From Candidatus Eiseniibacteriota bacterium (GTDB lineage: Bacteria > Eisenbacteria > RBG-16-71-46 > CAIMUX01): 40,025 bases of DNA. Positions 29,944 to 36,675 of this stretch are shown here, in pieces. Both the position numbers and the translations under genes were made by a program. Each line of letters opens with the position of its first letter. Position 1 is the stretch's first letter. Location: assembly GCA_016712505.1 (NCBI GenBank), contig JADJQY010000019.1, positions 1 through 40,025 on the forward strand, given 5' to 3'. The notes beneath the pieces are model-generated. The model worked only from the letters and a program-made list of their open reading frames with translations. It did not search any database and was not told the DNA's origin.

Positions 29944-30336
29944 TTACTCTTCTTGCTTCGCCGCTTTTTTCTCGTCTTTTTTGAGCGCTTTTTCGCGCTC
30001 CACAATTGCGAGCTCGCGTTCGGCGAGCGCCTCCTCGCGGCGGGCGAGCTCCGCCTCCGCCTCCGCAAACGGGGAGGGGGTATCGCCGGGGGTTGCCTGC
30101 TGTTCCGGTGAAACCGCCGGGACCGCCACGAATGCAACGCCGGGCTCAAACTCTCCGGGGAGGACGAGGAGCGGAGTTTCGGCGGCGAGCGCGGCCTCCA
30201 CAACGGCGGCGAGTTGCGCCTTGCGGCGTCCGATCTCTCCGGGGGTTTGTTTGGCCGTCTGAATCAGGGCCGCGCCGCCAAAAACGAGCGATCCTTTGGG
30301 GGCGGTGAGGTAGGTGAGCGAGAGTCCGTTTTGCAT
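29944..30336 (-). CDS. Hypothetical protein with C-terminal coiled coil
   Basis: This 130-aa protein begins MQNGLSLTYLTAPKGSLVFG and has a hydrophobic, beta-like N-terminal part. Residues about 90-130 (RREEALAERELAIVEREKAL, then Lys/Glu rich) form a coiled coil. ATG 30336 has GAGGACAAA upstream. It sits between portal and MuF genes, so it may be a small scaffold or vertex protein, but nothing decisive was seen. Confidence 0.65.
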   Translation of the reverse strand: MQNGLSLTYLTAPKGSLVFGGAALIQTAKQTPGEIGRRKAQLAAVVEAALAAETPLLVLPGEFEPGVAFVAVPAVSPEQQATPGDTPSPFAEAEAELARREEALAERELAIVEREKALKKDEKKAAKQEE

Positions 30337-30349
30337 TTTGTCCTCGTGG

Positions 30350-31418
30350 TTACAGGTTGAGCGCTTGCTCTGTTGCGGCGAGTATCTGGTCCGCCGCGCG
30401 CGCGCTATCGTTTAGGCTGTCCGGTTGTATTTGCTCGGGAGCGGTTGGCATTCCCCCGAGCGCGTTCCAATCTACCTCGAACCCGGCGGCGGCGTAGGCC
30501 GCGCGGGTTATCTCTACCCCTTGCTCGTGGGTAACTGTTCCGGTTTGTATTGCGGCGGCCACGGCGGAGAGTGTACTATTGAGAACGTTCGCGCGCGCGG
30601 TCTCGTCTCGCGCCGAAACGTCTCCAGCCTCTACGGTGTGCGCAAAATCACTCTCGCTCATCCCAGAGAAACGTTGCGGGAGAAAAATCCGGGCTTGCTC
30701 AATGGCAAACTCATCCAAAAGCCAAACCTCGGACACGAGCGCCTCTTTGCGCTCGGTGTAAAATTTGTCTCGCGGCGAGTTCATTTCGAGGGCGCTCGCT
30801 CTGTTTACGTCCTCGCCGAGTCCGAAATCGTGAATTGAGTTGTACGAGCCCGCCGCAATCGGGAGGAGCGCGGTCTGGATCGCCTCTTTCATGTCCGAGG
30901 CGTTCGTGTTCGGGCTCCACGAGTCCAGCTTGATCTTATCAGAGACCACGAGGCGCTGTCCCGGTTTCGGCGGAGGAATATACAGAGCGCTCCCGGGAGT
31001 GTTCATGGCGCTCACCTGTTCCGGGGTCGCGCCCTCTACGGTCATAACAAAGTGAATGTAGTTCGCAAGTTTCACGCGGTCCGCGAAATTGAAACTCATC
31101 TCATCTAACACCTCCAGCGAGTCCGCTATTGGGTAGAGGTCAGAGGTGCCTCTATACGCCCCGGAGGGTTTATTTACGGAGAACATTGCAACCTCCCCAA
31201 CGAGACGGCCTGCAATGTTCTCGCTCGGCACGTTCCCGTAAACGAGAGGCATTTGCACTTTAGCGACGCCGAGGTGGTCCCGCCTAATCGTGGGGAGTTT
31301 GTAGCGTTTGCCGTTGTGCCCGACAAAAACAGAGAGAACGTTCTCGGAGTTTGTTGGGTCAATTTCGAGCTCCTCTATTGCGAGCGGGTCTATTGATCCG
31401 AGCGAAAGTTCCCCGCCG
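30350..31418 (-). CDS. Portal protein, C-terminal part after apparent frameshift
   Basis: From GGGGAA near 31411 the frame continues ELSLGSIDPLAIEELEIDPT and TNSENVLSVFVGHNGKRYKL, then FSVNKPSGAYRGTSDLYPIA, PPPKPGQRLVVSDKIKLDSW, LGEDVNRASALEMNSPRDKF and LLDEFAIEQARIFLPQRFSG. These are clip, stem and wing segments of a phage portal. It has no plausible separate start; the ATG at 31510 lies within the N-terminal part in another frame. It is read with the 31390-31827 frame as one portal protein of about 490 residues. Confidence 0.85.
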
Positions 31419-31827
31419 CGTTGACGAGTAGGCGCGCGTTGTGTTCGCCAAATATACTTTTGTCGCGCTGTATATTGGGAATCCGTTGGCTCATTTTGTT
31501 TCGCTCCCACGCCTTGCCGAGTAGCGTGTCAATAACGGGGTGCTCGGCGCGAAACTTAAACCCCGTCCCAATAACAAACGCCTTTTGCATCTCTACAATT
31601 CGGCGAGCAAATGGGTTTCGAGTATAGAGCGCGTAACATTTTTCAATCATTGCCGCTTGGTCTGATGCGTGCAACGAGCGAGGCACTCTTCCGAGGAGGT
31701 TGCGCTGTAGCCAAAGGCCCTCCTCGCGCTCTGGTGTGAAACCCATTGATACCGCAATCTGCGGAGGGCGGCGCGAAAACCACGAGCGCACGCTTGCAAG
31801 CGCCGAGGGTTTTTCTTTCGAGCTCAT
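31390..31827 (-). CDS. Portal protein, N-terminal part
   Basis: This 145-aa frame starts at ATG 31827, two bases past the terminase stop. It carries LLGRVPRSLHASDQAAMIEK then CYALYTRNPFARRIVEMQKA and FVIGTGFKFRAEHPVIDTLL, typical of portal N-terminal wing helices. It ends VNAAGNFRSDQ just after GCGGCGGGG, where a -1 shift (one extra G) restores the portal sequence in the other frame. The ring formed by this protein is the DNA entry channel of the head. Confidence 0.85.
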   Translation of the reverse strand: MSSKEKPSALASVRSWFSRRPPQIAVSMGFTPEREEGLWLQRNLLGRVPRSLHASDQAAMIEKCYALYTRNPFARRIVEMQKAFVIGTGFKFRAEHPVIDTLLGKAWERNKMSQRIPNIQRDKSIFGEHNARLLVNAAGNFRSDQ

Positions 31828-33378
31828 TTAGTAGTTTCCTCTCATTGTATCGCTCCTCCCGCGCGGCGTGCGCGGCGCTGTTGTTTCCTGCTTTTGAACC
31901 ATTGCGGCGACAAGGTTCTCCAAATACCCACTCGGGAGAGCCGTCTCTGTGATTGTCAAAGAGTCCGCTCTGTCCGGCGAGCGGGAAATTTTCGCCTTAA
32001 CGTCCTCTTTGGCCTCTACCTTGATCTTTCCTCCGGCTACGGGAGACCAATCGGGCGCGGTCAATTCTTGGAGGAGCTTGTCGTCTTGGGGTAACGCGAG
32101 GAGGTTCGCGTCCGCGTTGCCTCTTGCATTCTCCGGGTCAAGGAGCTCTCGAATAGACCAATAAACCTCGGATCGTTTGTTTACAAAACCGAGCTTTCCA
32201 GATCGGTCTTTCTTGTTTGAACGCTCCGCGCCGTTGTGCGCCTGAACAGATACTCCGCGCGCGCGGAGCTGATCATACACTCCCGCCCCTATACCAACAA
32301 CGTCAAGCGCAACTCCCCACCCGCGCCGCGCCTCCGCCTCAAGAGTATCTGTCAATTGTGCAAGGTCTGGAGTAGATATTGCGCGCTGTTCTATTACAAA
32401 GTTTCCCACCCGATATGTAAAAACCGTCTCGTCTGATCCGCCGCGCGCAATGTCAACCCCGAGGCGCTTGTCTCCGCTTGGAGGGTTTCCTTTTAGCTTT
32501 AGCCATCGTTCAAACGCCGCGAGGACCCACGAGGTAGGGATGAGGCCCCTCTCTGATTGTTCAGGAAATTTAGCCTCTACCATCATTTGGTAGATCGCAC
32601 TCTCTGGAGGGTAGTCCTTTTGCATTTGCAACACCCACTCAAGAGAGACCATTCCGGGAATTACAAGCCTCCCGGTTTTTACGTTTATACAGTCGCTCGC
32701 GCGCGTTGTGAGTTTTGTCCAACCCGGCGAGGTAAAACACGCCCCGAACGGAGTGGCGCTATTAATTGCGTTTCCAATAAATAGCGCCTTGTCGGTTCCG
32801 GGGTTCGCGCAAAATTTCCTGTATAGGTTGAAAATTATGGGGGCGAGTCCGGGTGCCTCGTCCCCGATAAAGCAAACGTTCGGGGAGTGGAAACCCTGTT
32901 GCCCGCTCTCGTTGTATTGATCCGCCGCGAATCCAAACGCGAACCAATCCGGGGCGAGCTTGAGCTCTGTCGTTAGGCAACGCCCGCCGAGCCTCGCCGC
33001 GTTCGCAGAGTGGAGCGTGTTAATCTCACTCCAGAGGAGCTTTTCCACCTGCCTCCCGGAGGGCGCGGTTGTAACAACTTTCGCGGGGTGGCGGGTGTAG
33101 AGAAACCAAAGAGCCGCCGTGGCCGCGTCAAAGGTTTTCGCGGACGAATAGCAACCTTTCCGCGCAATCCGAGAGTTGTTTTGAAAAGCAACGAGAAACT
33201 CTTCGAGAGTAGGATGCATTCTCACTTTGAGAATGTCCGCAACAAACGCCACGGCGTCCTCTCTGTAGGCCCGCGCCAAACGATCCAGAGCCCAACCCTC
33301 GCGCGCGGCCTGCACAAGGAGCGGCGAGTGTTGCGGCTTTCGCTCGCTAAGAGTGAGGGATTCCGGGGAGCTCAACAA
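31828..33378 (-). CDS. terL: Terminase large subunit
   Basis: This 516-aa ATPase and nuclease packages DNA into the prohead. The ATPase region includes FQNNSRIARKGCYSSAKTF, a divergent Walker A lacking the usual G-x-G-K-T, and VCFIGDEAPGLAPI (Walker B). The nuclease domain includes RLGVDIARGGSDETV, LDVVGIGAGVYDQLRARG and RSPDRADSLTITE. The start is set at TTG 33378 because the AAAGAGGG ribosome site lies upstream and the longer ATG frame would overlap the HNH gene by more than 200 bp. It follows an HNH gene and precedes the portal gene, the usual packaging order. Confidence 0.92.
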   Translation of the reverse strand: MLSSPESLTLSERKPQHSPLLVQAAREGWALDRLARAYREDAVAFVADILKVRMHPTLEEFLVAFQNNSRIARKGCYSSAKTFDAATAALWFLYTRHPAKVVTTAPSGRQVEKLLWSEINTLHSANAARLGGRCLTTELKLAPDWFAFGFAADQYNESGQQGFHSPNVCFIGDEAPGLAPIIFNLYRKFCANPGTDKALFIGNAINSATPFGACFTSPGWTKLTTRASDCINVKTGRLVIPGMVSLEWVLQMQKDYPPESAIYQMMVEAKFPEQSERGLIPTSWVLAAFERWLKLKGNPPSGDKRLGVDIARGGSDETVFTYRVGNFVIEQRAISTPDLAQLTDTLEAEARRGWGVALDVVGIGAGVYDQLRARGVSVQAHNGAERSNKKDRSGKLGFVNKRSEVYWSIRELLDPENARGNADANLLALPQDDKLLQELTAPDWSPVAGGKIKVEAKEDVKAKISRSPDRADSLTITETALPSGYLENLVAAMVQKQETTAPRTPRGRSDTMRGNY

Positions 33379-33769
33379 GCCCTCTTTTTGCGTTGCGGGT
33401 TTTGCGGGCGTTCGCAGAGTGGAGCGCTCTGTCGTGCGCGAGGTGGCACTTTTGACAGAGCCCCGCAAGGTTGGGGCGGTTTCCGGGCTCGCCGTTGTTT
33501 TGCGGGTCGTGGTCCAAGTGTGCAACCGTGAGGACAATCCGAACGAGAGGAGCGTTTTCGTCAAAAGCCTTCATTCCCTCGTATGAGTTTAGGGCCATTG
33601 CATCCTCGGCTTTTCGCCATTGTCCCGCTCTGTCTCGAATGATTAGCTCGCGGTTGGGCGCGCCGCAAAACTTGCAAGCGTTACCCTCGCGCGCGAGAAC
33701 CTCCTCCCGGATCGCTCTCCACTCTTTGCGGTCCGGGTAGAGGTGGAGGTTCTCTGGCTTAATCGGCAA
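33347..33769 (-). CDS. HNH endonuclease
   Basis: This 140-aa protein contains CKFCGAPN, then VAHLDHDPQNNGEPGNRPNL and CQKCHLAHD, the zinc-binding HNH nuclease layout with conserved His, Asn and His. The TTG 33769 start is chosen because GGAGGCGGGCG lies just upstream and it overlaps the preceding gene's end. HNH proteins located beside terminase genes often assist DNA packaging (terminase-associated nicking). Confidence 0.9.
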   Translation of the reverse strand: MPIKPENLHLYPDRKEWRAIREEVLAREGNACKFCGAPNRELIIRDRAGQWRKAEDAMALNSYEGMKAFDENAPLVRIVLTVAHLDHDPQNNGEPGNRPNLAGLCQKCHLAHDRALHSANARKTRNAKRGLVELPGIPHS

Positions 33770-34040
33770 CGCCCGCCTCCGGTTCTTTGCAATAGGTGCG
33801 GAGCTGTTCAAACGCGAGCCCGTCCGTTATATTGTCCAAAGAAAACCTAAACTCCCAATATCCGCGCGAGTGTCTTGTGAACAGCGTAGCAGAGAGCCGC
33901 CGGATTTCCGCGCGGGCAACGGTCCGAAATGAACAGAGAACGCGCGCCCTCTCGTTTTCCGCGTCTAAGGTGCAAAGTGTCTTATTTTGCACCCTGAGGC
34001 CGAGCCCGGTGAGCGCGTGTTCTAAGTGGTCCCGTGTCAT
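33759..34040 (-). CDS. Hypothetical protein upstream of HNH gene
   Basis: This 93-aa protein (TRDHLEHALTGLGLRVQNKT at its start) has an alpha/beta mix with LCTLDAENERARVLCSFRTV and RHSRGYWEFRFSLDNITDGL. The start ATG 34040 is taken rather than TTG 34064, but neither has a good ribosome site. It lies before the HNH and terminase genes and was not recognised. Confidence 0.6.
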   Translation of the reverse strand: MTRDHLEHALTGLGLRVQNKTLCTLDAENERARVLCSFRTVARAEIRRLSATLFTRHSRGYWEFRFSLDNITDGLAFEQLRTYCKEPEAGVAD

Positions 34041-34064
34041 TCTAACGCTGTCTGGGAATATCAA

Positions 34065-34209
34065 CCAGAGCCGTTAATGTTAGCTTAACCCGGCGGTTTG
34101 GGAGTTGTCAACTATACCGAATTGACCGGGAATGTCTTTGAACATTGGGCAACGTGAGCACGTTTGGAGCGGTTTAACTCGGGCAGAAAACCAAACGGGA
34201 GAAACGCGC
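34065..34209. other. Gap between deoxyribosyltransferase-like and HNH-region genes
   Basis: In the 145-bp gap the minus strand has TTGACA near 34112, but the -10 region 17-18 bp later (TTAAGC or TAAGCT) is poor. Short palindromes (GTTGTCAAC; GTTAA with TTAAC) are present. It may hold a weak or activator-dependent promoter for the packaging genes, but the sequence does not decide. Confidence 0.4.
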
Positions 34210-34593
34210 TCATTCCCAAACATCGCTCCCGGTGAACTCCACGGCATCGAGCTCCGCGCGTGAAACCCGGAAGATCAAGAGCTCATAACAGAACTCGGCG
34301 AGGTCTAACTCCGCCCGCGCCCCGGCGCTCGTTTTGAGGTCCTCCTCGCATACAAAAAAAGCCTCGCAATGTCTCATTACATCCGAGCCCGCGTTTATTC
34401 CGAGCTCGCGTTGCACTTGGTCCTCGTCGGCGAGGAATTGCGTAAGCAGGAGGTGAGGAGCGTAGGGTGTGAAACCTTCCAAGAGGGCGTATTTGCAGAG
34501 CGCCCTCGCCCGGCGGACGTTCGCGCGGGCCTCCTCTGGAGTTGCGGCGCGAAACGCGCTCGCACAATAGGCGATAGGGAGAACTTTTCTCAT
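34210..34593 (-). CDS. Deoxyribosyltransferase-like (DUF7768/DUF4406-type) protein
   Basis: This 127-aa protein reads YCASAFRAATPEEARANVRR, then CKYALLEGFTPYAPHLLLTQ and FLADEDQVQRELGINAG, with ELCEAFFVCEE-like and SAGARAELDLAEF segments. That is the Rossmann-like nucleoside 2-deoxyribosyltransferase-like fold, with an N-A-x-x-Y-A helix and the P-H-x-x-x-x-Q motif. Phage homologues are usually of unknown substrate. ATG 34593 overlaps the upstream stop as ATGA. It may act on nucleotides. Confidence 0.75.
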   Translation of the reverse strand: MRKVLPIAYCASAFRAATPEEARANVRRARALCKYALLEGFTPYAPHLLLTQFLADEDQVQRELGINAGSDVMRHCEAFFVCEEDLKTSAGARAELDLAEFCYELLIFRVSRAELDAVEFTGSDVWE

Positions 34594-34868
34594 GTCCTGC
34601 TCTCCGAGAGCGGGAAGTTCCGGCGGTGAGCCTTGCGCGCGGCTACGAGTTTTTTTAATACAGTCCCCAAGACTCGCCCTTGAGTTTCGTTTTGGTTTGG
34701 AATAACCCTCAACGCCGCTTTCAGTCCTGCAATTTTTCCCTCAGATCGGCCCTCCAGCCACGCAATCTCTCTGCGCTCGGGCTCCGAAAGCCCGGCGTTT
34801 ATTTTCGCCGCCGCCTCTGTCGTGTTCGCCTGTTGACAGAGCCTCAAGAGCTCTTTGTGTTCTCTCAT
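34590..34868 (-). CDS. Hypothetical helical 92-aa protein
   Basis: This 92-aa protein starts at ATG 34868, placed by GGAGG upstream and by overlap with the stop of the lipoprotein-like frame. It contains REHKELLRLCQQANTTEAAA and EIAWLEGRSEGKIAGLKAAL, mostly helices with a basic C terminus. No family was recognised. It is coupled to the deoxyribosyltransferase-like gene by ATGA. Confidence 0.65.
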   Translation of the reverse strand: MREHKELLRLCQQANTTEAAAKINAGLSEPERREIAWLEGRSEGKIAGLKAALRVIPNQNETQGRVLGTVLKKLVAARKAHRRNFPLSESRT

Positions 34869-35191
34869 GGAACAAGCCTCCAATCCCCGGCGCTGTTGCG
34901 TTCGAGGGTGAGCGTGTCCGCCCCAAACGCAAACGCGGGCTCGGATAGCGGCCAGATTTCGCGCCGGGCGTAGCCGCGCGGCCCGGAGGTGAGGAGTGTC
35001 ACCTTGTCCGCGTCCGGGGGGAGCTCTGCGTAGAGGAACGAATAACCCTCCGAGCGGGTTGTGTCCGATCCGATAACGAGCTCCCAATCTGTCCGGTCCG
35101 AGTCAACCCGGACGCGCGCTGGCTCGTCAAACTGAGCGGGCGGCGTGCAACCCGAAACGAGAACAAATAACGCCGCAAATTGCTCCGCAAA
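34865..35191 (-). CDS. Lipoprotein-like protein with no clear start
   Basis: The frame reads ALFVLVSGC, a lipobox, then TPPAQFDEPARVRVDSDRTD, YSFLYAELPPDADKVTLLTS and REIWPLSEPAFAFGADTLTL. The mature part (about 90 residues) is beta-rich and looks like a surface or periplasmic domain. In the frame no ATG, GTG or TTG lies between TAG (35192) and the lipobox. A +1 shift near GCGGCG would join it to the 38-residue frame upstream and give a signal peptide KKTLLNPNALFWASAIVCG leading into the lipobox. Either the sequence has an indel or the initiation is unusual. The stop overlaps ATG 34868. Confidence 0.65.
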   Translation of the reverse strand, partial: FAEQFAALFVLVSGCTPPAQFDEPARVRVDSDRTDWELVIGSDTTRSEGYSFLYAELPPDADKVTLLTSGPRGYARREIWPLSEPAFAFGADTLTLERNSAGDWRLVP

Positions 35192-35243
35192 CTATTGCGG
35201 AGGCCCAAAAGAGGGCGTTTGGATTGAGGAGTGTCTTTTTCAC
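35127..35243 (-). CDS. Small membrane protein (38 aa) or signal peptide of lipoprotein frame
   Basis: This 38-aa product starts with GTG 35243, which has AGGAGGACAA upstream and overlaps the previous stop. It begins KKTLLNPNALFWASAIVCG and continues AICGVICSRFGL, one hydrophobic span after two lysines. Its last third overlaps the lipoprotein-like frame. It may be a stand-alone membrane peptide, or its first part may be the true signal sequence of the lipoprotein if the frame is corrected. Confidence 0.6.
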   Translation of the reverse strand: MKKTLLNPNALFWASAIVCGAICGVICSRFGLHAARSV

Positions 35244-35368
35244 TTGTCCTCCTGATCCGGGTAGGTTGTCTCCTCGTGTTCGCGCGCGAGGCCATAGAAA
35301 GCGGCAACCGCAAAACAGATCGCCGGGAATGCAATAAACCCGGCGAGGAAAAACACGAGAGCTCTCAT
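35240..35368 (-). CDS. Small single-span membrane protein (42 aa)
   Basis: This 42-aa protein (RALVFFLAGFIAFPAICFAV followed by AAFYGL) has one membrane span near the N terminus and a short acidic tail (EHEETTYPDQEDK). ATG 35368 follows GGAGGGGCA and overlaps the coiled-coil gene stop as ATGA. It is coupled to the next gene as GTGA. It is below the length that many annotation programs report. The cluster of this gene, its coiled-coil neighbour and the lipoprotein-like frame could act at the envelope. Confidence 0.75.
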   Translation of the reverse strand: MRALVFFLAGFIAFPAICFAVAAFYGLAREHEETTYPDQEDK

Positions 35369-35784
35369 TGCCCCTCCTTCCGTCCGTCCAACGGTACAAC
35401 CCGGAGGAGGAGGTCCCGCGCGTTGCGTATTGCTTCAAGTTGCGAGGCCACGCCGTCAACAATAGCCAAAGAGCGGATTGCAGAGCTCGCCTCGGCGCGA
35501 TTGAGGTTTTCAACAAGAGAACGAGTGTTATTGAGTTGTGTGCTCGTGGCCGCGTGCGCGTCTCGCGATTTATTGAGGTCTGCCCGCAAGGAGGATATTT
35601 CCTTTTCGTTGCTTTCGAGCTTAAGCATACAGCCCGCGAGGCGCTCTTCCGCCTCGCGGCGAGCTCGGAGTGTGGCCTCCAGCTTGTTGTCAACGGCCTC
35701 GATTTCGTCTCGGCGGATTGCAAGTAGGTTGTTCAGTCGCTCAACCTCCGCCAAAAGGTCGGCCTTACTTGTTCTTTCGTTCAT
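35365..35784 (-). CDS. Coiled-coil protein of the packaging block
   Basis: This 139-aa protein is almost wholly a coiled coil (SKADLLAEVERLNNLLAIRR, RAEAEERLAGCMLKLESNEK-type heptads). It shares an L-x-A-E-V-x-R-L motif with the coiled-coil genes at 37.7-39.0 kb. ATG 35784 is preceded by a weak GGACAAAAAGCA. The C terminus (LLRVVPLDGRKEGQ) is not helical. It might bridge phage proteins to the membrane gene that follows. Confidence 0.7.
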   Translation of the reverse strand: MNERTSKADLLAEVERLNNLLAIRRDEIEAVDNKLEATLRARREAEERLAGCMLKLESNEKEISSLRADLNKSRDAHAATSTQLNNTRSLVENLNRAEASSAIRSLAIVDGVASQLEAIRNARDLLLRVVPLDGRKEGQ

Positions 35785-35810
35785 TGCTTTTTGTCCTGTT
35801 CTTTGTCCTG

Positions 35811-36452
35811 TTAGAGTTCTCGAAAGTCGGCCTCTTGACTGTCCGCCAGAGACGCCTCTCGTACAATATCCGCGAATGTTTTTTGTGTGAGCGTTACATC
35901 CAAACGCTGAGTATAAACTCCGAGCAATTCGAGAACCGTCTTTGCCGCCGCGTGTTTTGCGATTGGGTTCTCGGTTGTCTCATAATCCACAAACCCGGCC
36001 TCGTCTCTCCGGCGGGTGATTGACTTACCCTCCAGAGACTCGCGGAGAGCGGTGAGCGCGGCGTCCTCTGTCACTCCTGCCGCTGTTAGAATTTCGTGAA
36101 TTATTCCCTTAGATACAATAGCCCTCCAAACATGGTAACTCCCAGCGAGACACGAGGACTCGGAGCAACCCGTGAGGCGGCGGTAGAGAACCGAGCGCGC
36201 GGTTGTGTTCCCCGCGAGGCGGTCCGCCATGTAGAGCGCAAGAAACCGCGAGGCGGTCGGTGATAACCCGGCGGCGTCCCCGCGCGCTTTGAACGGGGAG
36301 AGGTCGAGGGCCGCGACGTCAACCTCGGGAATCTGTCCGGCTAACGGGCGAGGCCTCCGGTGAAAGCGGAGCTGTTTTATTTCCGGCGGGAGGTTGAGCG
36401 CGGCTCGTTTGCGGAGCTTCTCCTCGGCCCGCTGTTGGGGTGTTTTTGGCAT
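35811..36452 (-). CDS. Putative terminase small subunit
   Basis: This 213-aa protein lies upstream of the terminase genes. Residues about 70-130 (SRFLALYMADRLAGNTTARS, SYHVWRAIVSKGIIHEILTA) are helical and HTH-like. Residues about 130-200 (AGVTEDAALTALRESLEGKS, ENPIAKHAAAKTVLELLGVY) match the pattern of small terminases, in which an A-G-V-T-E-x-x-A-L-x-x-L helix precedes an L-E-L-L-G helix. It would bind the packaging site and load TerL. It is separated from terL by several small genes. ATG 36452 lacks a clear ribosome site. Confidence 0.6.
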   Translation of the reverse strand: MPKTPQQRAEEKLRKRAALNLPPEIKQLRFHRRPRPLAGQIPEVDVAALDLSPFKARGDAAGLSPTASRFLALYMADRLAGNTTARSVLYRRLTGCSESSCLAGSYHVWRAIVSKGIIHEILTAAGVTEDAALTALRESLEGKSITRRRDEAGFVDYETTENPIAKHAAAKTVLELLGVYTQRLDVTLTQKTFADIVREASLADSQEADFREL

Positions 36453-36471
36453 TAGTGCAAGTCTTGCGCTG

Positions 36472-36675
36472 TTATAGATGCAATTTTTGCTCTATCTCTT
36501 CAATGCGTTTCAGAAATGGGGCCAGCGGCTCGGCTTTTCCGGTCTGCCATCTCCAGAGCGAGGCTCTGCCGCACCCGAGGAGCTTTCGGAGTTTGTCGTG
36601 CGAGGCGGGCTTGCCAGATTCGCCGAGGGCTATCGCGATTCGCGTCAGACGCGCCGGAGTTGGGAGCTTGGTCAC
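36472..36675 (-). CDS. Small Cro/CI-like helix-turn-helix protein
   Basis: This 67-aa protein starts at GTG 36675, overlapping the initiator stop (GTGA). The segment SGKPASHDKLRKLLGCGRAS followed by LWRWQTGKAEPLAPFLKRIE is an HTH of the Cro/CI-like type. It lies between the initiator and the small terminase, so it may repress the initiator or control the change from replication to packaging. Confidence 0.75.
   Translation of the reverse strand: MTKLPTPARLTRIAIALGESGKPASHDKLRKLLGCGRASLWRWQTGKAEPLAPFLKRIEEIEQKLHL

Noticed and set aside
34999..35334. Minus-strand 111-aa frame over the membrane mini-cluster
   Set aside because: It is Arg and Ser rich as expected of a shadow frame; the overlapping small frames have ribosome sites and coupled stops.
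35127..35723. Minus-strand 198-aa frame running through the coiled-coil and membrane genes
   Set aside because: Only its last 38 codons have a ribosome site; the upstream part is a shadow of the coiled-coil gene.
36020..36040. TTGACT followed by ACCCTCCAGAGACT on the plus strand, almost identical to the island operator
   Set aside because: It lies inside the putative terS gene, has one mismatch in the repeat and no TATATT at the right distance, so it is probably chance.
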